The position numbers and the translations under genes were made by a program. A stretch of DNA of 64,000 nucleotides from an uncultured Eubacteriales bacterium. Its GTDB lineage: Bacteria; Bacillota; Clostridia; Christensenellales; Aristaeellaceae. Positions within the stretch are counted from its first letter, which is position 1; every line of letters starts with the position of its first letter. Of the stretch, positions 40,648-49,519 are shown piece after piece. A model generated the notes under the pieces. The model saw only the letters and a list, made by a program, of their open reading frames with translations. It was not told the DNA's origin and did no database searches. The DNA lies in contig CACYGY010000005.1 of the NCBI GenBank assembly GCA_902774025.1, forward strand, positions 1 through 64,000. The letters run 5' to 3'.

Positions 40648-40676
40648 ATTTTATCACCGATACTCCTTCATCTCAA
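40648..40676 (-). promoter_or_regulatory. Promoter of the polysaccharide operon
   Basis: Minus strand: -35 TTGAGA (40676-40671), 17-base spacer, -10 TAAAAT (40653-40648). Transcription would start near 40641, leaving about 190 bases of leader before the dehydrogenase ATG at 40453. Confidence 0.7.
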
Positions 40677-40810
40677 CGGTTTTCATCGAAAAACACGGTT
40701 TTTTGGTAATTTCTCGTTGTTTTTTTTCCGCGCCGAAAAGGGCATCTTCCGGATCGGAATCCCGTTTTTCCGGGAAGAATACCAGATATAGCGGCCTTCC
40801 CTTTTCCCTC

Positions 40811-40859
40811 CTGAAGATGCGGTGTATGCGGACTGAAAGACCATTTTACGCATCTTCAG
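40811..40859. repeat. 11-bp inverted repeat with 27-base gap upstream of the polysaccharide promoter
   Basis: CTGAAGATGCG (40811-40821) and its perfect complement CGCATCTTCAG (40849-40859). It lies about 135 bases upstream of the -35 box on the operon's strand. It may be an operator, but no bound regulator is encoded nearby. Confidence 0.5.
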
Positions 40860-40948
40860 GGCATGGGGACAGGTCCTGAACGTCTGTTCTGCTCCGCCGG
40901 GGATCCGTTTTCCCGCTGAAACAGGCAGCTCCCTCCCGGACCGGGAGA

Positions 40949-40986
40949 TAAAAAGCCAGACAGGAGAAAGTCTGTCTCCTGCCTGG
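40949..40986 (-). terminator. Terminator of the galactoside operon
   Basis: Minus strand: CCAGGCAGGAG, 9-base loop, CTCCTGTCTGG (one G-U pair), then CTTTTTA. It lies 34 bases after the stop of the SGNH gene at 41020. Confidence 0.85.
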
Positions 40987-41019
40987 TTCCAATGCAGATT
41001 CCGCTTCCGGCAGTGCCTT

Positions 41020-41781
41020 TCAGCGGAGGATTTTCCGGATTTCCTCCGCGAACAGGTCCGCCAGAATCTCACAGCCCTCCTCCGAGGGATGAAGACCGTC
41101 ATAGGTCAGGTCCACCGCCTCCGGGGGATAGGGATACGGGTCCTTCCCCGGGCGGAAGGGAATCCCGGCATAATCCGGGTACGGAAGGTCCGCGATCTGC
41201 CCGTCCCGCACGACCCGCTTGAAGCGAACCAGCCTGTCCTGCGTAAAGCCGGACCGGCCGTGACAGTCCACGGTGGGCACGTCTTCCTCCCGGCAGGCCT
41301 CAAGAATGGCGGATGCAACCTCCGAAAGCCAGAGACCCTTCACCGGGGCATAGCTCCCGGCGGCGTTGTTCTCCGCATCCAGCAGGTAGACAAAATCCGC
41401 CCTCTCCACCGGATTTCCCACCAGCATCACGGCGCCGGGCGCCGATGCGCGGATATGATCCATGACAATGCCCATATGGCCCAGAATGGTGCCCTTCTTC
41501 CGTCCCCGGAAGTCTCCCGGGGAGCCCAGGGGAAAACCCTGATGCCAGTCGTTGGTGCCCAGGAGTACGGTATACAGATCCGCTTCCGGAATGGGCACCC
41601 GGGTCCAGTCCGCAAAGGTGGATCCGTTGATCCCCAGATTCCTCAGCATGAGAAAGGGCAGCTTTTCCTGAATTCTCGTCAGGTATCCCTTCCGGACCCG
41701 GAAGTCCGTTTCATCCGGATGGTCATTGAGATAGGTAAAGGAATCCCCGATGGCGCACCACCGGATTCTTTCATGTTCCAC
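41020..41781 (-). CDS. SGNH/GDSL hydrolase (probable carbohydrate esterase)
   Basis: 253 residues without a signal peptide. SGNH blocks are complete: CAIGDSFTYL with the nucleophile Ser (block I, near residue 12), GTND (block III) and DGLHPSEEG with the catalytic Asp and His (block V). The GTG at 41781 is preferred because AGGAGG precedes it; a GTG at 41799 overlaps the upstream stop. Last gene of the galactoside operon. It probably removes acetyl groups from incoming oligosaccharides before or during their cleavage (inference). Confidence 0.87.
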   Translation of the reverse strand: MEHERIRWCAIGDSFTYLNDHPDETDFRVRKGYLTRIQEKLPFLMLRNLGINGSTFADWTRVPIPEADLYTVLLGTNDWHQGFPLGSPGDFRGRKKGTILGHMGIVMDHIRASAPGAVMLVGNPVERADFVYLLDAENNAAGSYAPVKGLWLSEVASAILEACREEDVPTVDCHGRSGFTQDRLVRFKRVVRDGQIADLPYPDYAGIPFRPGKDPYPYPPEAVDLTYDGLHPSEEGCEILADLFAEEIRKILR

Positions 41782-41795
41782 GGTCCCTCCTCCTC

Positions 41796-43556
41796 TCACG
41801 ACTGTCCGCCGGGTCCGAGATCCGGCTCATTGCACAAAAGGGCTGAGCCCATGCGGCCTTCCGTCTCCAGAATCCACAGCTCATTCTCCCCCCTGTGCAT
41901 CAGGGGGCCGGGCATATACAGCCGCCTCTGAGGGCCTTTGTCCCAGAACCGGCCCAGGCAGAATCCGTTCACGAACACCACGCCCTTGCCGGCTCCGGGG
42001 AGTTCCAGGAAAGCGTCCCCCGGCTCCAGGCAGTCAAAGACCATGCGGTACAGACCGGGACGCCCCGGCAGGGCCTGCCCCTTCATGGCACGGAGGCGGA
42101 GCAGATGCTCCTCGCCCAGAGGGATCATGTCAAAGCGCATATGAACATGACGGTTGATCACCACCATGCATACGCCCTTGCGCTGCCGGTTCATGACCCA
42201 GGAATAGTTGACTCTTCCCATGTTTTCCGCGAGAATCTCCATCTCTCCGTTTTCGCAGTGCAGAGGCGGATCAAAGGTGAATTCCTTCTGAAGCTCCCTG
42301 TCCATGGCCGTGAGGATCAGCTTTCCGTTCAGGTACACAAGCAGACGGTCTGCCGAACCGGGAAACCGAAGGCTCTTCAGTTCCTTTTCCTCCGTGAGCA
42401 GTGTCCTGTACAGCATGTATCCCCGGTCCACATCCATTTCCTCCATGTACTGAGGGTGCAGAGCTCCGTGGGCATGCAATACCCCGTCCACACAGGAGAG
42501 GAGATCCAGGCTCTCCGTCAGACGCGCCTGTCCGCCCCGGTACATGGGCACGGGGTCCAGGGGAATCCGGGGCACGGGATGGCCCAGGTGTTCCTCAATC
42601 GCCTCCCGGTAGAGCCTGTACTTTTCCGTCTCCCGCCCGTCCTCAGAGAGGGGCGCGTCATAGTCGTAACTGGTGACGTCCGGGGTCAGACAGTCGTAGT
42701 CATTGGCCCCGCTGGCAAGGCCGAAGCTGGTGCCTCCGTGGAACATGTACAGGTTGACATGTCCCCGCCGCAGGATTGCCTTCAGGTCCTCCGCGGAGGA
42801 TACGGGGTCCGTCCTGGCATGATCCGGATTCTGCCAGGCATCGAACCACCCGCACCAGAATTCCATGCACATGAGGGGAGAGATTCCCCGGCTTTCCATA
42901 TAGTCCAGCCGTTCCTCCGCCCTGGAGCCGAAGTTGCAGGTCACATGAACGCCTTCCACGGTCCCGCATTCCAGCATGTCCTCCTCCGGCCCGTCGCTGG
43001 TGATGAGGGGCACATCCACCCCCAGGGAACGCATCCAGTCCCGGAGGGTCTGAAGGTATCTTCTGTCATTGCCATAGGAGCCGTACTCATTCTCCACCTG
43101 CATGAGAATCACCGGCCCTCCATGGGTCACCTGAAGGGGAACCAGGCGGGGAATCAGCTCCTGATACCATTTTTCCACCGCCCCCAGATAGACCGGATCC
43201 GAGGACCTGAGAACCATCTCTTCCTTCAGGAGCCAGGCGGGCAGGCCGCCAAACTCCCATTCGGCGCAGATATAGGGACTGGGCCGGAGAATCACGTACA
43301 GCCCAAGTTCCCCCGCCAGGCGTACATAGGCCTCCACGTCCGCCATGCCCGTGAAGTCATAAATGCCCCGCCTCCGCTCATGCACATTCCAGGCAATGTA
43401 GGTTTCCACGCAGTTCAGGCCCATGTTTTTCAGCCTGATCAGCCGGTCCCGCCAGTACTGCGGAACCACCCGGAAGTAATGCATGGACCCGGAACGGATC
43501 TGAAAAGGCTGCCCGTCCAGGAAAAAGCCCTCCGGCCGGATTTCAAAACTGCTCAT
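41796..43556 (-). CDS. GH35 beta-galactosidase
   Basis: 586 residues. It releases terminal beta-linked galactose from oligosaccharides. The GH35 barrel shows RSGSMHYFRV, PYICAEWEFGGLPAWL, LMQVENEYGSYG (acid/base Glu) and CMEFWCGWFDAW (expected nucleophile region). A C-terminal jelly-roll with VFVNGFCLGRFWDKGP follows. There is no signal peptide. The ATG at 43556 overlaps the GH42 stop by 4 bases; the open frame to 43883 antisense-free upstream has no similarity and is not used. Confidence 0.94.
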   Translation of the reverse strand: MSSFEIRPEGFFLDGQPFQIRSGSMHYFRVVPQYWRDRLIRLKNMGLNCVETYIAWNVHERRRGIYDFTGMADVEAYVRLAGELGLYVILRPSPYICAEWEFGGLPAWLLKEEMVLRSSDPVYLGAVEKWYQELIPRLVPLQVTHGGPVILMQVENEYGSYGNDRRYLQTLRDWMRSLGVDVPLITSDGPEEDMLECGTVEGVHVTCNFGSRAEERLDYMESRGISPLMCMEFWCGWFDAWQNPDHARTDPVSSAEDLKAILRRGHVNLYMFHGGTSFGLASGANDYDCLTPDVTSYDYDAPLSEDGRETEKYRLYREAIEEHLGHPVPRIPLDPVPMYRGGQARLTESLDLLSCVDGVLHAHGALHPQYMEEMDVDRGYMLYRTLLTEEKELKSLRFPGSADRLLVYLNGKLILTAMDRELQKEFTFDPPLHCENGEMEILAENMGRVNYSWVMNRQRKGVCMVVINRHVHMRFDMIPLGEEHLLRLRAMKGQALPGRPGLYRMVFDCLEPGDAFLELPGAGKGVVFVNGFCLGRFWDKGPQRRLYMPGPLMHRGENELWILETEGRMGSALLCNEPDLGPGGQS

Positions 43557-45577
43557 TCCATTTCCTCCCATACATCCACCCCGTAAGGCTCCAGTTCGAT
43601 TCTCTCCACACGCTCTCCCCGGATCAGGGACCGGAGCGGCCGGTCCGTCCGTCCCTGAAGAGGGCTGTTCCGGTAATTCAGGGCTATGTAGTATTTCCGG
43701 TCCTTTCCGTCCCGGATCACCAGTTCCGTCTCCCGGGGCAGATGCAGAAACGCCGGGGCTCCCTGAATCTCCAGACCCTTCAGAAGGGCGCTCACCACTG
43801 CTTCGGACAGGACAGAACCCACGTGCCACACCTGTCCGCGGCCCACGCTCCTGCGCGTCACCGCCGGTTTTCCCCGGAGCCATCCGCTCTCATAGACACT
43901 CACCGTCTCCGTGCCCTGAAGGGGCTCCAGGCTCTCCACAAACACTTCCGCCTTCAGGGAAGTGCCGAAAAGGGTTATGAAGGGGTCCTCCTCGGCGGGG
44001 GAGGCGAAGGAATACTCTTCCACCCGGCTTCCGGTAAGCTCGCTGAAAAGGCCCGGCATGGGCATGGTCACGCACCTGCCCGTTTCATCCTTGTACCCGC
44101 TGCGGCAGCCGATGACCAGAATTCCTCCCTGCTCCACATACGCCCGCAGAAGACGGAGACGCTCCGGTGACATGATGACGCTGTGGGGCAGGAAGGCCAC
44201 TTCATAGTCCGGAAGATTTCCGGGGTGATCCAGCCAGAACAGATCCATCGGGGTATGGGTTTTCTGGCAGGCCTCAAACACACCCTGTTCCGAGACACGG
44301 CTCACGCGTCCGTGCCAGTGGTCCACCTCCGCGTCCCACACATTGTCATAGTCCCGCAGAAGGGCCGCCGTCCTGTGGACCGGCGCGCCGAAGAGGGGAG
44401 AGAGGGCAGGCAGCAGGCGGCTGATCTCCCTCACCTCACGGAGTCTCCGGTTATCTCGCCCGTCCCAGTCCAGAATTCCGTGCCAGTAGATTTCCGTCCC
44501 CATGGTGGCGGTGCGCCATCTGAAATAGGAAATGAACTCCGCACCGTGGGCCAGGCTCTGCAGGGTCCACAGACGGATCTGTCCCGGCCGGGGCATGGGG
44601 GCCTCCATCCGGTTGTACCAGCCGTTGGCGCCGCTCTGCTGCTCCATGATGCCGAAACGGGGACAGACGGACCGGACCTCTGTCAGGTTCATGGAATGTG
44701 CCCGGTCGTTCATGGCCTCCGGGTCCCAGACCCTGTCCAGGCCGTAGGCAAAATTTGGATAGCTGTCGTACATGTACACGTCCAGGGACGTCCGGGTCAT
44801 TTCGTGATTGTCCACATGCCCGTACATGCCGTTGGTGGTGATGAACACATTTTCAGGCACATACATCCGGAGGATCCGGCTCTGCATCTGGCAGAAATCC
44901 ATGCAGGCACGGGACACAAAGCGGATGTAGTCCAGTTCCATGGAAGGATTCCGGGCGCCGACCGCGTTGACCCTCGGGACGAAGATCTGCGACCAGTCGG
45001 TATAGGTCTGACTCCAGAACACCGTTCCCCAGGCCTCATTGAGGTTCTCCAGGCTTCCGTACTTTTCCTGAAGGAAGGCACGGAAGGCCAGGGTGTCCGA
45101 CTCCGCATGGAATGTGTCCTGCTCACAGTTCAGCTCATTGTCAATCTGCCATCCGATGATGGCCGGATGCCGGCCCAGATGCCGGGCAAGCTCTCCCACC
45201 ACCCTGGCGCACAGTTCCCGCCATACAGGGGATGTATAGCTGGCATGCCGCCGTCCCCCATGGCGGTAGAGCACGCCGTCCTCCCGCGCATTGAGCACCT
45301 CCGGCCATTTTTCCGTGAGCCAGGCCGGCGGCGTGGCCGTGGGGGTGCCGAAGATGACCTGCATGCCTCTGCGGGCGCACAGATCCAGGAAACGGTCCCA
45401 GAAGGAAAAATCAAAAACGCCCTCCGTCCTCTCCACAAGGGACCAGGAGAACTCCCCCACCCGTACCACGGTGATGCCGTTTTCCAACATTCTTTCAAGG
45501 TCCCCGGACCAGTTTTCCTCTCCCCAGTGTTCCGGGTAATAGCAGGTACCCAGGGTGAATTTTTCAAACAGACTCAT
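43553..45577 (-). CDS. GH42 beta-galactosidase
   Basis: 674 residues, cytoplasmic. GH42 signatures are LGTCYYPEHW at the start, GWQIDNELNCEQ (acid/base Glu) and FGIMEQQSGANGW (nucleophile Glu), then a trimerisation-type domain (residues ~395-600) and a C-terminal beta domain. I chose the ATG at 45577 (MSLFEKF), six bases after GGAGG. It overlaps the preceding gene by 14 bases. GH42 enzymes favour short galacto-oligosaccharides; with GH35 and GH4 in the operon, it covers different linkages. Confidence 0.94.
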   Translation of the reverse strand: MSLFEKFTLGTCYYPEHWGEENWSGDLERMLENGITVVRVGEFSWSLVERTEGVFDFSFWDRFLDLCARRGMQVIFGTPTATPPAWLTEKWPEVLNAREDGVLYRHGGRRHASYTSPVWRELCARVVGELARHLGRHPAIIGWQIDNELNCEQDTFHAESDTLAFRAFLQEKYGSLENLNEAWGTVFWSQTYTDWSQIFVPRVNAVGARNPSMELDYIRFVSRACMDFCQMQSRILRMYVPENVFITTNGMYGHVDNHEMTRTSLDVYMYDSYPNFAYGLDRVWDPEAMNDRAHSMNLTEVRSVCPRFGIMEQQSGANGWYNRMEAPMPRPGQIRLWTLQSLAHGAEFISYFRWRTATMGTEIYWHGILDWDGRDNRRLREVREISRLLPALSPLFGAPVHRTAALLRDYDNVWDAEVDHWHGRVSRVSEQGVFEACQKTHTPMDLFWLDHPGNLPDYEVAFLPHSVIMSPERLRLLRAYVEQGGILVIGCRSGYKDETGRCVTMPMPGLFSELTGSRVEEYSFASPAEEDPFITLFGTSLKAEVFVESLEPLQGTETVSVYESGWLRGKPAVTRRSVGRGQVWHVGSVLSEAVVSALLKGLEIQGAPAFLHLPRETELVIRDGKDRKYYIALNYRNSPLQGRTDRPLRSLIRGERVERIELEPYGVDVWEEME

Positions 45578-47159
45578 CATATCCCTCCGGTTCATTCATC
45601 CCCAGCTCCAGAGTGTGATCCATGAAACGATAGCGAAAGCGCACCACGGTATTGGGGACCCTTGTCTCAAACCAGGCGCGGGGTCCGGAGCCGCTGCGGG
45701 CATAGGCGTCCCCCGTGTACACCGCGGAAAGTGTGCCGTAGGTGGATATGGCGTAATCGTACCGTCCAGGTTCCGGCAGGATGACACTGAGAGTGTACAG
45801 GTTGTCCCCCACATAGTACATCCGGGTAATCTCGCTGTTGGAATCGTTCAGGGCGGCGCCCACATAGGGCTGGAAGCTCCCGTAGACCACGACCTTCTCC
45901 GGCAGCTTCATCCCCGTCTCGGGATCATAGAGTTCCTGGCCCCCATAGCGAAGGAGATGGGGCGGATTGCCGAACTCCCGGCGCAGCCCGTCTCCCTCCG
46001 CCCAGATCCTGGCCATGGCGTCCTCCTGTCCGAAACCCATGGGGCAGCCCGGACCAGGATTGTTCATCTGATAATGATGCTGGATGTCCTCCTGTCCGTT
46101 GTCGGCCCTTGTCATTTTCACCGCCGCGTCACTGAGCATGCGCCGCAGGGGAATCTCAAAATAGGCGTTCACGTTGTTGATCTGGGTCCAGCGCCAGGTG
46201 TACTCCAGGAAGCGGTCCCGCTCCTCCCGGCTCTGGTTGGCGAACCATCCGATCTGGTCATAGCCCCACCAGTCCCGTCCTGCCAGTTCCTCCCGGGAAA
46301 GGTTCGCCGTATCCTTCACAACCTTCCCGCCCCAGTTGTCGTATTCCATCAGATAGGGCATGACGTCCCCGCTGAAGCCGTTGGGATTCTCGCCTCCCTC
46401 ACTGAAGCCCTCCCGCACCAGCACCAGACGCTGTCCCGGCAGCTTCGTCAGGGCAAAGCGGGTAAAGGGCATGGCGTGGTAGTCCAGCAGGAGTCTCCCC
46501 CGGACGCTGATCCCGTGGCTGTGGGCGTCCAGCAGCACCTTGTGGCGCCTGGCGTGAAGCCGGGCATAGGCGCGGATCCGGTCAAAGAGGGCATAGGTTT
46601 CCCGCATGCCCCGGTCCCTGGCCGTGTACAGATGCACCTGTCCCATGTGCAGAGCCTCGTATCCGCAGTCAATGTAGGCGGTGGCCCGGTAATAGAACCA
46701 CAGCCGGGCTTCCTCCCGGCTCAGGTCCGGCATGCCGCCCCGCTTTCCGTCTTCCCTCTCCTCCCGGGGGTCCTCAAAGCCGGGCATCACCGCTTCCTCA
46801 AAGCGGAAGCACCTGTCCTCCACAGGCAGACCCAGATCCCTGAAAACATGAGCGGGAATCCGGACCTCGTTCATGCGCCGGGTCACGATTTCAAACACGC
46901 AGGCCTGGAGAATGATCTCCGGATCCTGGGCGTGAACTTTTTCCGCAAGGGAGCGGGCTTTGGCAAAATGCGTTTCGTCCTTCTCCGTCATGTACCATAT
47001 GCCCGCGGCCCGGCCCAGGAATTTGATCCCCAGCTTCCGGATCACCCGCAGGTCATCCTCCAGGGTGTCACTGTCGGTGAGTCCGCTGGCCGTGGCCGCT
47101 CTGGAAAGGTAGTTTTCCAGCACTTCTCTGGGCAGAAAGCCGTCAAATGAATATTTCAT
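45564..47159 (-). CDS. Conserved-looking protein of unknown function in galactoside operon (531 aa)
   Basis: I do not recognise the family. No signal peptide or membrane segment is visible. The first ~380 residues look like an alpha/beta barrel (FYYRATAYIDCGYEALHMGQ, LLDAHSHG, LLDYHAMPF), with many conserved-type Asp, His and Trp. The last ~120 residues (SFQPYVGAALNDSN, YVGDNLYTLSVILPEPG) are strand-rich and could be a carbohydrate-binding sandwich. The start has GAGGG upstream and lies 8 bases after GH4. Operon position suggests a glycoside hydrolase, lyase or epimerase. Nothing in the sequence shows a catalytic pair with certainty. Confidence 0.68.
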   Translation of the reverse strand: MKYSFDGFLPREVLENYLSRAATASGLTDSDTLEDDLRVIRKLGIKFLGRAAGIWYMTEKDETHFAKARSLAEKVHAQDPEIILQACVFEIVTRRMNEVRIPAHVFRDLGLPVEDRCFRFEEAVMPGFEDPREEREDGKRGGMPDLSREEARLWFYYRATAYIDCGYEALHMGQVHLYTARDRGMRETYALFDRIRAYARLHARRHKVLLDAHSHGISVRGRLLLDYHAMPFTRFALTKLPGQRLVLVREGFSEGGENPNGFSGDVMPYLMEYDNWGGKVVKDTANLSREELAGRDWWGYDQIGWFANQSREERDRFLEYTWRWTQINNVNAYFEIPLRRMLSDAAVKMTRADNGQEDIQHHYQMNNPGPGCPMGFGQEDAMARIWAEGDGLRREFGNPPHLLRYGGQELYDPETGMKLPEKVVVYGSFQPYVGAALNDSNSEITRMYYVGDNLYTLSVILPEPGRYDYAISTYGTLSAVYTGDAYARSGSGPRAWFETRVPNTVVRFRYRFMDHTLELGMNEPEGYDESV

Positions 47160-47166
47160 GTCACCC

Positions 47167-48537
47167 TCATTTCGTGGTCCACGGGAGGCCTGTCCCGTAA
47201 CACGCCTCCAGATCCCCCAGCAGCGCGTCCGCCAGAGACCAGGAGTTGACCAGGGGATGCAGTGCAAGGGCCTGCCAGGCAAGATCCCGGCTGCCTCTCA
47301 TCACCGCCTCCACCGTCAGTTTCTCGAATTCCTTGATGCGCAGAATGTAGGACCGGCAGAAATCCGGCACCTGGCTTACCTTCACCGGTTCAATCCCCTG
47401 CTGGGAGACATGGCAGGTCATCTCCACCACGTCCCCTCTGTCCAGGAAGGGAAGACTGTCCCCGTTGAGCACGCTGAGCACAAGGCTCTTTCCCTCCCGG
47501 CTCTGCATCCCCTCGATGCAGTCCAGCATGACCCCGGCATATCCCATCCCCTCCGGAACGGGCAGGGTGCCCCGGGCCTTCAGCGGGCGGGTCTGACCCC
47601 CGGATTCCACGGTCATGTAGGAATTCTCCCGCAGCTGCATGCCCCACAGAAAGGCCTGCAGAGCCTCCTCCGGCTCCGCCTCCAGGTCCATGCCCTCAAG
47701 CTCCCGGAACATTTCCCGGTTGACCCTCTCAATGGTCCGGCCCCGGAGGGAGCTGGTGGCCTTCATGTTTTCCAGCGCCTTTTCACGGTGATAGTAATAG
47801 TACAGATACTCATTGGGGAGCAGACCCGTACGGCGGATCACCCTGGGATCAAAAACGGACAGTTCCTGAATCTCCCGCAGGAACCCGTCATCCCCGATGA
47901 GCTCCGGCATGATCTCACGGCCCCGGAGACGCACGCTGCGGATCCAGCTGAGGTGATTGAGGCCGAAGAATTCCGTGTACAGCTCCTCCTCCGGCACCTT
48001 CAATGCCTGGGCCATGCGGTATTTCATGCTGCTGGGCGCGTCGCAGATCCCGATGACCCGGTGATATCCCCGCTCATGCAGCGCCTGGGTCACCAGGCCG
48101 GAGGGATTGGTGAAATTGAACACCCAGGCCTCCGGCGCCTCCCGCTGGATTCTTTCCATATAGTCCAGGAGCACGGGGATGGTGCGCACCGCCATGGAAA
48201 ATCCGCCCACGCCGGTGGTCTCCTGGCCGATGACCCCGCGCTTCAGGGCAAGATCCTCATCCATGACCCGCCCATGATCGCCCCCCACACGGAGGGTGGT
48301 GACAATGGCGTCCATGCCCCGGATGGCTTCCTCCGCCCGGGCGACCCAGCGCACCTGAAACTTCCCGTGATCCCGCTGTGCCACGTACCGGCACAGCTTC
48401 CCGATGATCTCCTGCTTGTCCCGGTTGATATCGTAGAGCACCACTTCGTCAATCCCAAGCTTTTCGCTGCGGCGGATCAGGCCATGGATGAAGATCACCG
48501 TGCGAACCCCTGCGCCTCCCAGAATCCCGATTTTCAT
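47167..48537 (-). CDS. GH4 family 6-phospho-glycosidase-like NAD-dependent enzyme
   Basis: 456 residues of the GH4 family (LicH/CelF-like). GH4 enzymes use NAD and a divalent metal, usually on 6-phospho-glycosides. Seen are the NAD loop IGILGGAGVR (about 3-12), DAIVTTLRVGG, FTNPSGLVTQ, GICDAPSS and FFGLNHLSW. The ATG at 48537 overlaps the PfkB stop by 4 bases; the 78 extra open codons upstream lack similarity. No PTS genes are present and import is by ABC, so it may act on unphosphorylated or kinase-phosphorylated sugar, as some GH4 members do. Confidence 0.9.
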   Translation of the reverse strand: MKIGILGGAGVRTVIFIHGLIRRSEKLGIDEVVLYDINRDKQEIIGKLCRYVAQRDHGKFQVRWVARAEEAIRGMDAIVTTLRVGGDHGRVMDEDLALKRGVIGQETTGVGGFSMAVRTIPVLLDYMERIQREAPEAWVFNFTNPSGLVTQALHERGYHRVIGICDAPSSMKYRMAQALKVPEEELYTEFFGLNHLSWIRSVRLRGREIMPELIGDDGFLREIQELSVFDPRVIRRTGLLPNEYLYYYYHREKALENMKATSSLRGRTIERVNREMFRELEGMDLEAEPEEALQAFLWGMQLRENSYMTVESGGQTRPLKARGTLPVPEGMGYAGVMLDCIEGMQSREGKSLVLSVLNGDSLPFLDRGDVVEMTCHVSQQGIEPVKVSQVPDFCRSYILRIKEFEKLTVEAVMRGSRDLAWQALALHPLVNSWSLADALLGDLEACYGTGLPWTTK

Positions 48538-49466
48538 GTTCCCATTCCTTTCCTGAGAAAGTCTTCCAGTCCCTCCAGGTCCGGGAAAGCCGTGTTCCCG
48601 CCCAGAGCCGTCACCGACAGAGCGCCGCAGGCGTTCCCGCGCTCCAGACAGGCCTGAAGGGGCATGTTCCGGAGCCAGGCACTGATGAACCCGGCATTGA
48701 AGGAATCTCCGGCTCCCGTGGTGTCCACGGCAATGACCGGGAAAGGCCGGGCCGTCTCCACCTGTCCGCACTTCACCGCCAGGCTCCCCCGGCTGCCCGT
48801 TTTCACCACGGCCAGACCGGCATCCTCCGCCGCTTTCCGGGCCCCATCCTCCGCCTTTTCACAGCGGAAGGTATGCAGACACTCCGTCTCGTTCATCAGC
48901 AGAATGTCCACCAGGGGCAGAAGCTGCGGAAGCCGGGGATACCAGTTTCCGCTTTCGTCCCATCCCAGGTCCAGGGAAACCGTCACGTCCCCCATGTCCC
49001 GGATCGCCCTGAGGACCTTCAGGTATGCCTCATGGTTCCTGTCCGTATAGCCCGTCATATGGGTATGCCTGGCCTTTTTCACCATCTCCAGGTTTATTCT
49101 GCCCATGTCCAGTTCCCCGTTGGTCCCCGGATAGGTCAGGAAGCACCGGTCCCGGGTGCCGGTGAAACTGATGGAAATGCCGGTGCCTGTGTTTTCCCGC
49201 ACCTCCAGGAGACGATCGTCCACGCCGCAGCGCTTCAGGGTCTCCCGGATGAAATGGCCGTACAGATCCCCTCCCACGCTCCCCTGGAACACGGTCCTGA
49301 GCCCCAGTTTCCCCGTTCCAAGGGCGAACAGCGCGGCGCCGCCCCCCACAAAGGTCTCCATCCGTGGAACAAACGCCTCCGTGCCCATCTCCGGAAGCTT
49401 CTCCACCCCGGGCACCACCAGGTCCACATTGATATCCCCGCAGACATACACATCCCATTCTTTCAA
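48534..49466 (-). CDS. PfkB-family sugar kinase
   Basis: 310 residues. PfkB family signatures are the N-terminal GGGAALFALGTGKLGLR (sugar-binding) and the C-terminal DTTGAGDSFNAGF with the catalytic Asp. It is cytoplasmic and sits directly upstream of the GH4 gene with a 4-base overlap, so it probably phosphorylates the imported sugar or a hydrolysis product. The acceptor (galactose, tagatose, fructose or other) is not readable from sequence. Confidence 0.9.
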   Translation of the reverse strand: MKEWDVYVCGDINVDLVVPGVEKLPEMGTEAFVPRMETFVGGGAALFALGTGKLGLRTVFQGSVGGDLYGHFIRETLKRCGVDDRLLEVRENTGTGISISFTGTRDRCFLTYPGTNGELDMGRINLEMVKKARHTHMTGYTDRNHEAYLKVLRAIRDMGDVTVSLDLGWDESGNWYPRLPQLLPLVDILLMNETECLHTFRCEKAEDGARKAAEDAGLAVVKTGSRGSLAVKCGQVETARPFPVIAVDTTGAGDSFNAGFISAWLRNMPLQACLERGNACGALSVTALGGNTAFPDLEGLEDFLRKGMGT

Positions 49467-49519
49467 GGGGCCTTTTCCTCCTCATCAAAGCGGGGCGGCC
49501 TCTGCCGCCCCGGAATCGA

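Larger units (their letters stand above)
40454..40948 (-). other. Intergenic region upstream of the polysaccharide operon
   Basis: About 500 bases, locally richer in A and T than the genes around it. It holds the operon promoter (40648-40676), a leader of about 190 bases and an 11-bp inverted repeat (40811-40859). No c-di-GMP-I riboswitch core and no conserved small ORF was found in the leader. Confidence 0.6.

Noticed and set aside
43557..43883. N-terminal extension of the GH35 protein (109 extra residues)
   Set aside because: Gly/Pro/Arg-rich translation of the GH42 3' end in another frame. The ATG at 43556 overlaps the GH42 stop by 4 bases and matches the family start.
48538..48771. N-terminal extension of the GH4 protein (78 extra residues)
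   Set aside because: It overlaps the PfkB gene in another frame; the NAD-binding start MKIGILGGAG fits the family start at 48537.
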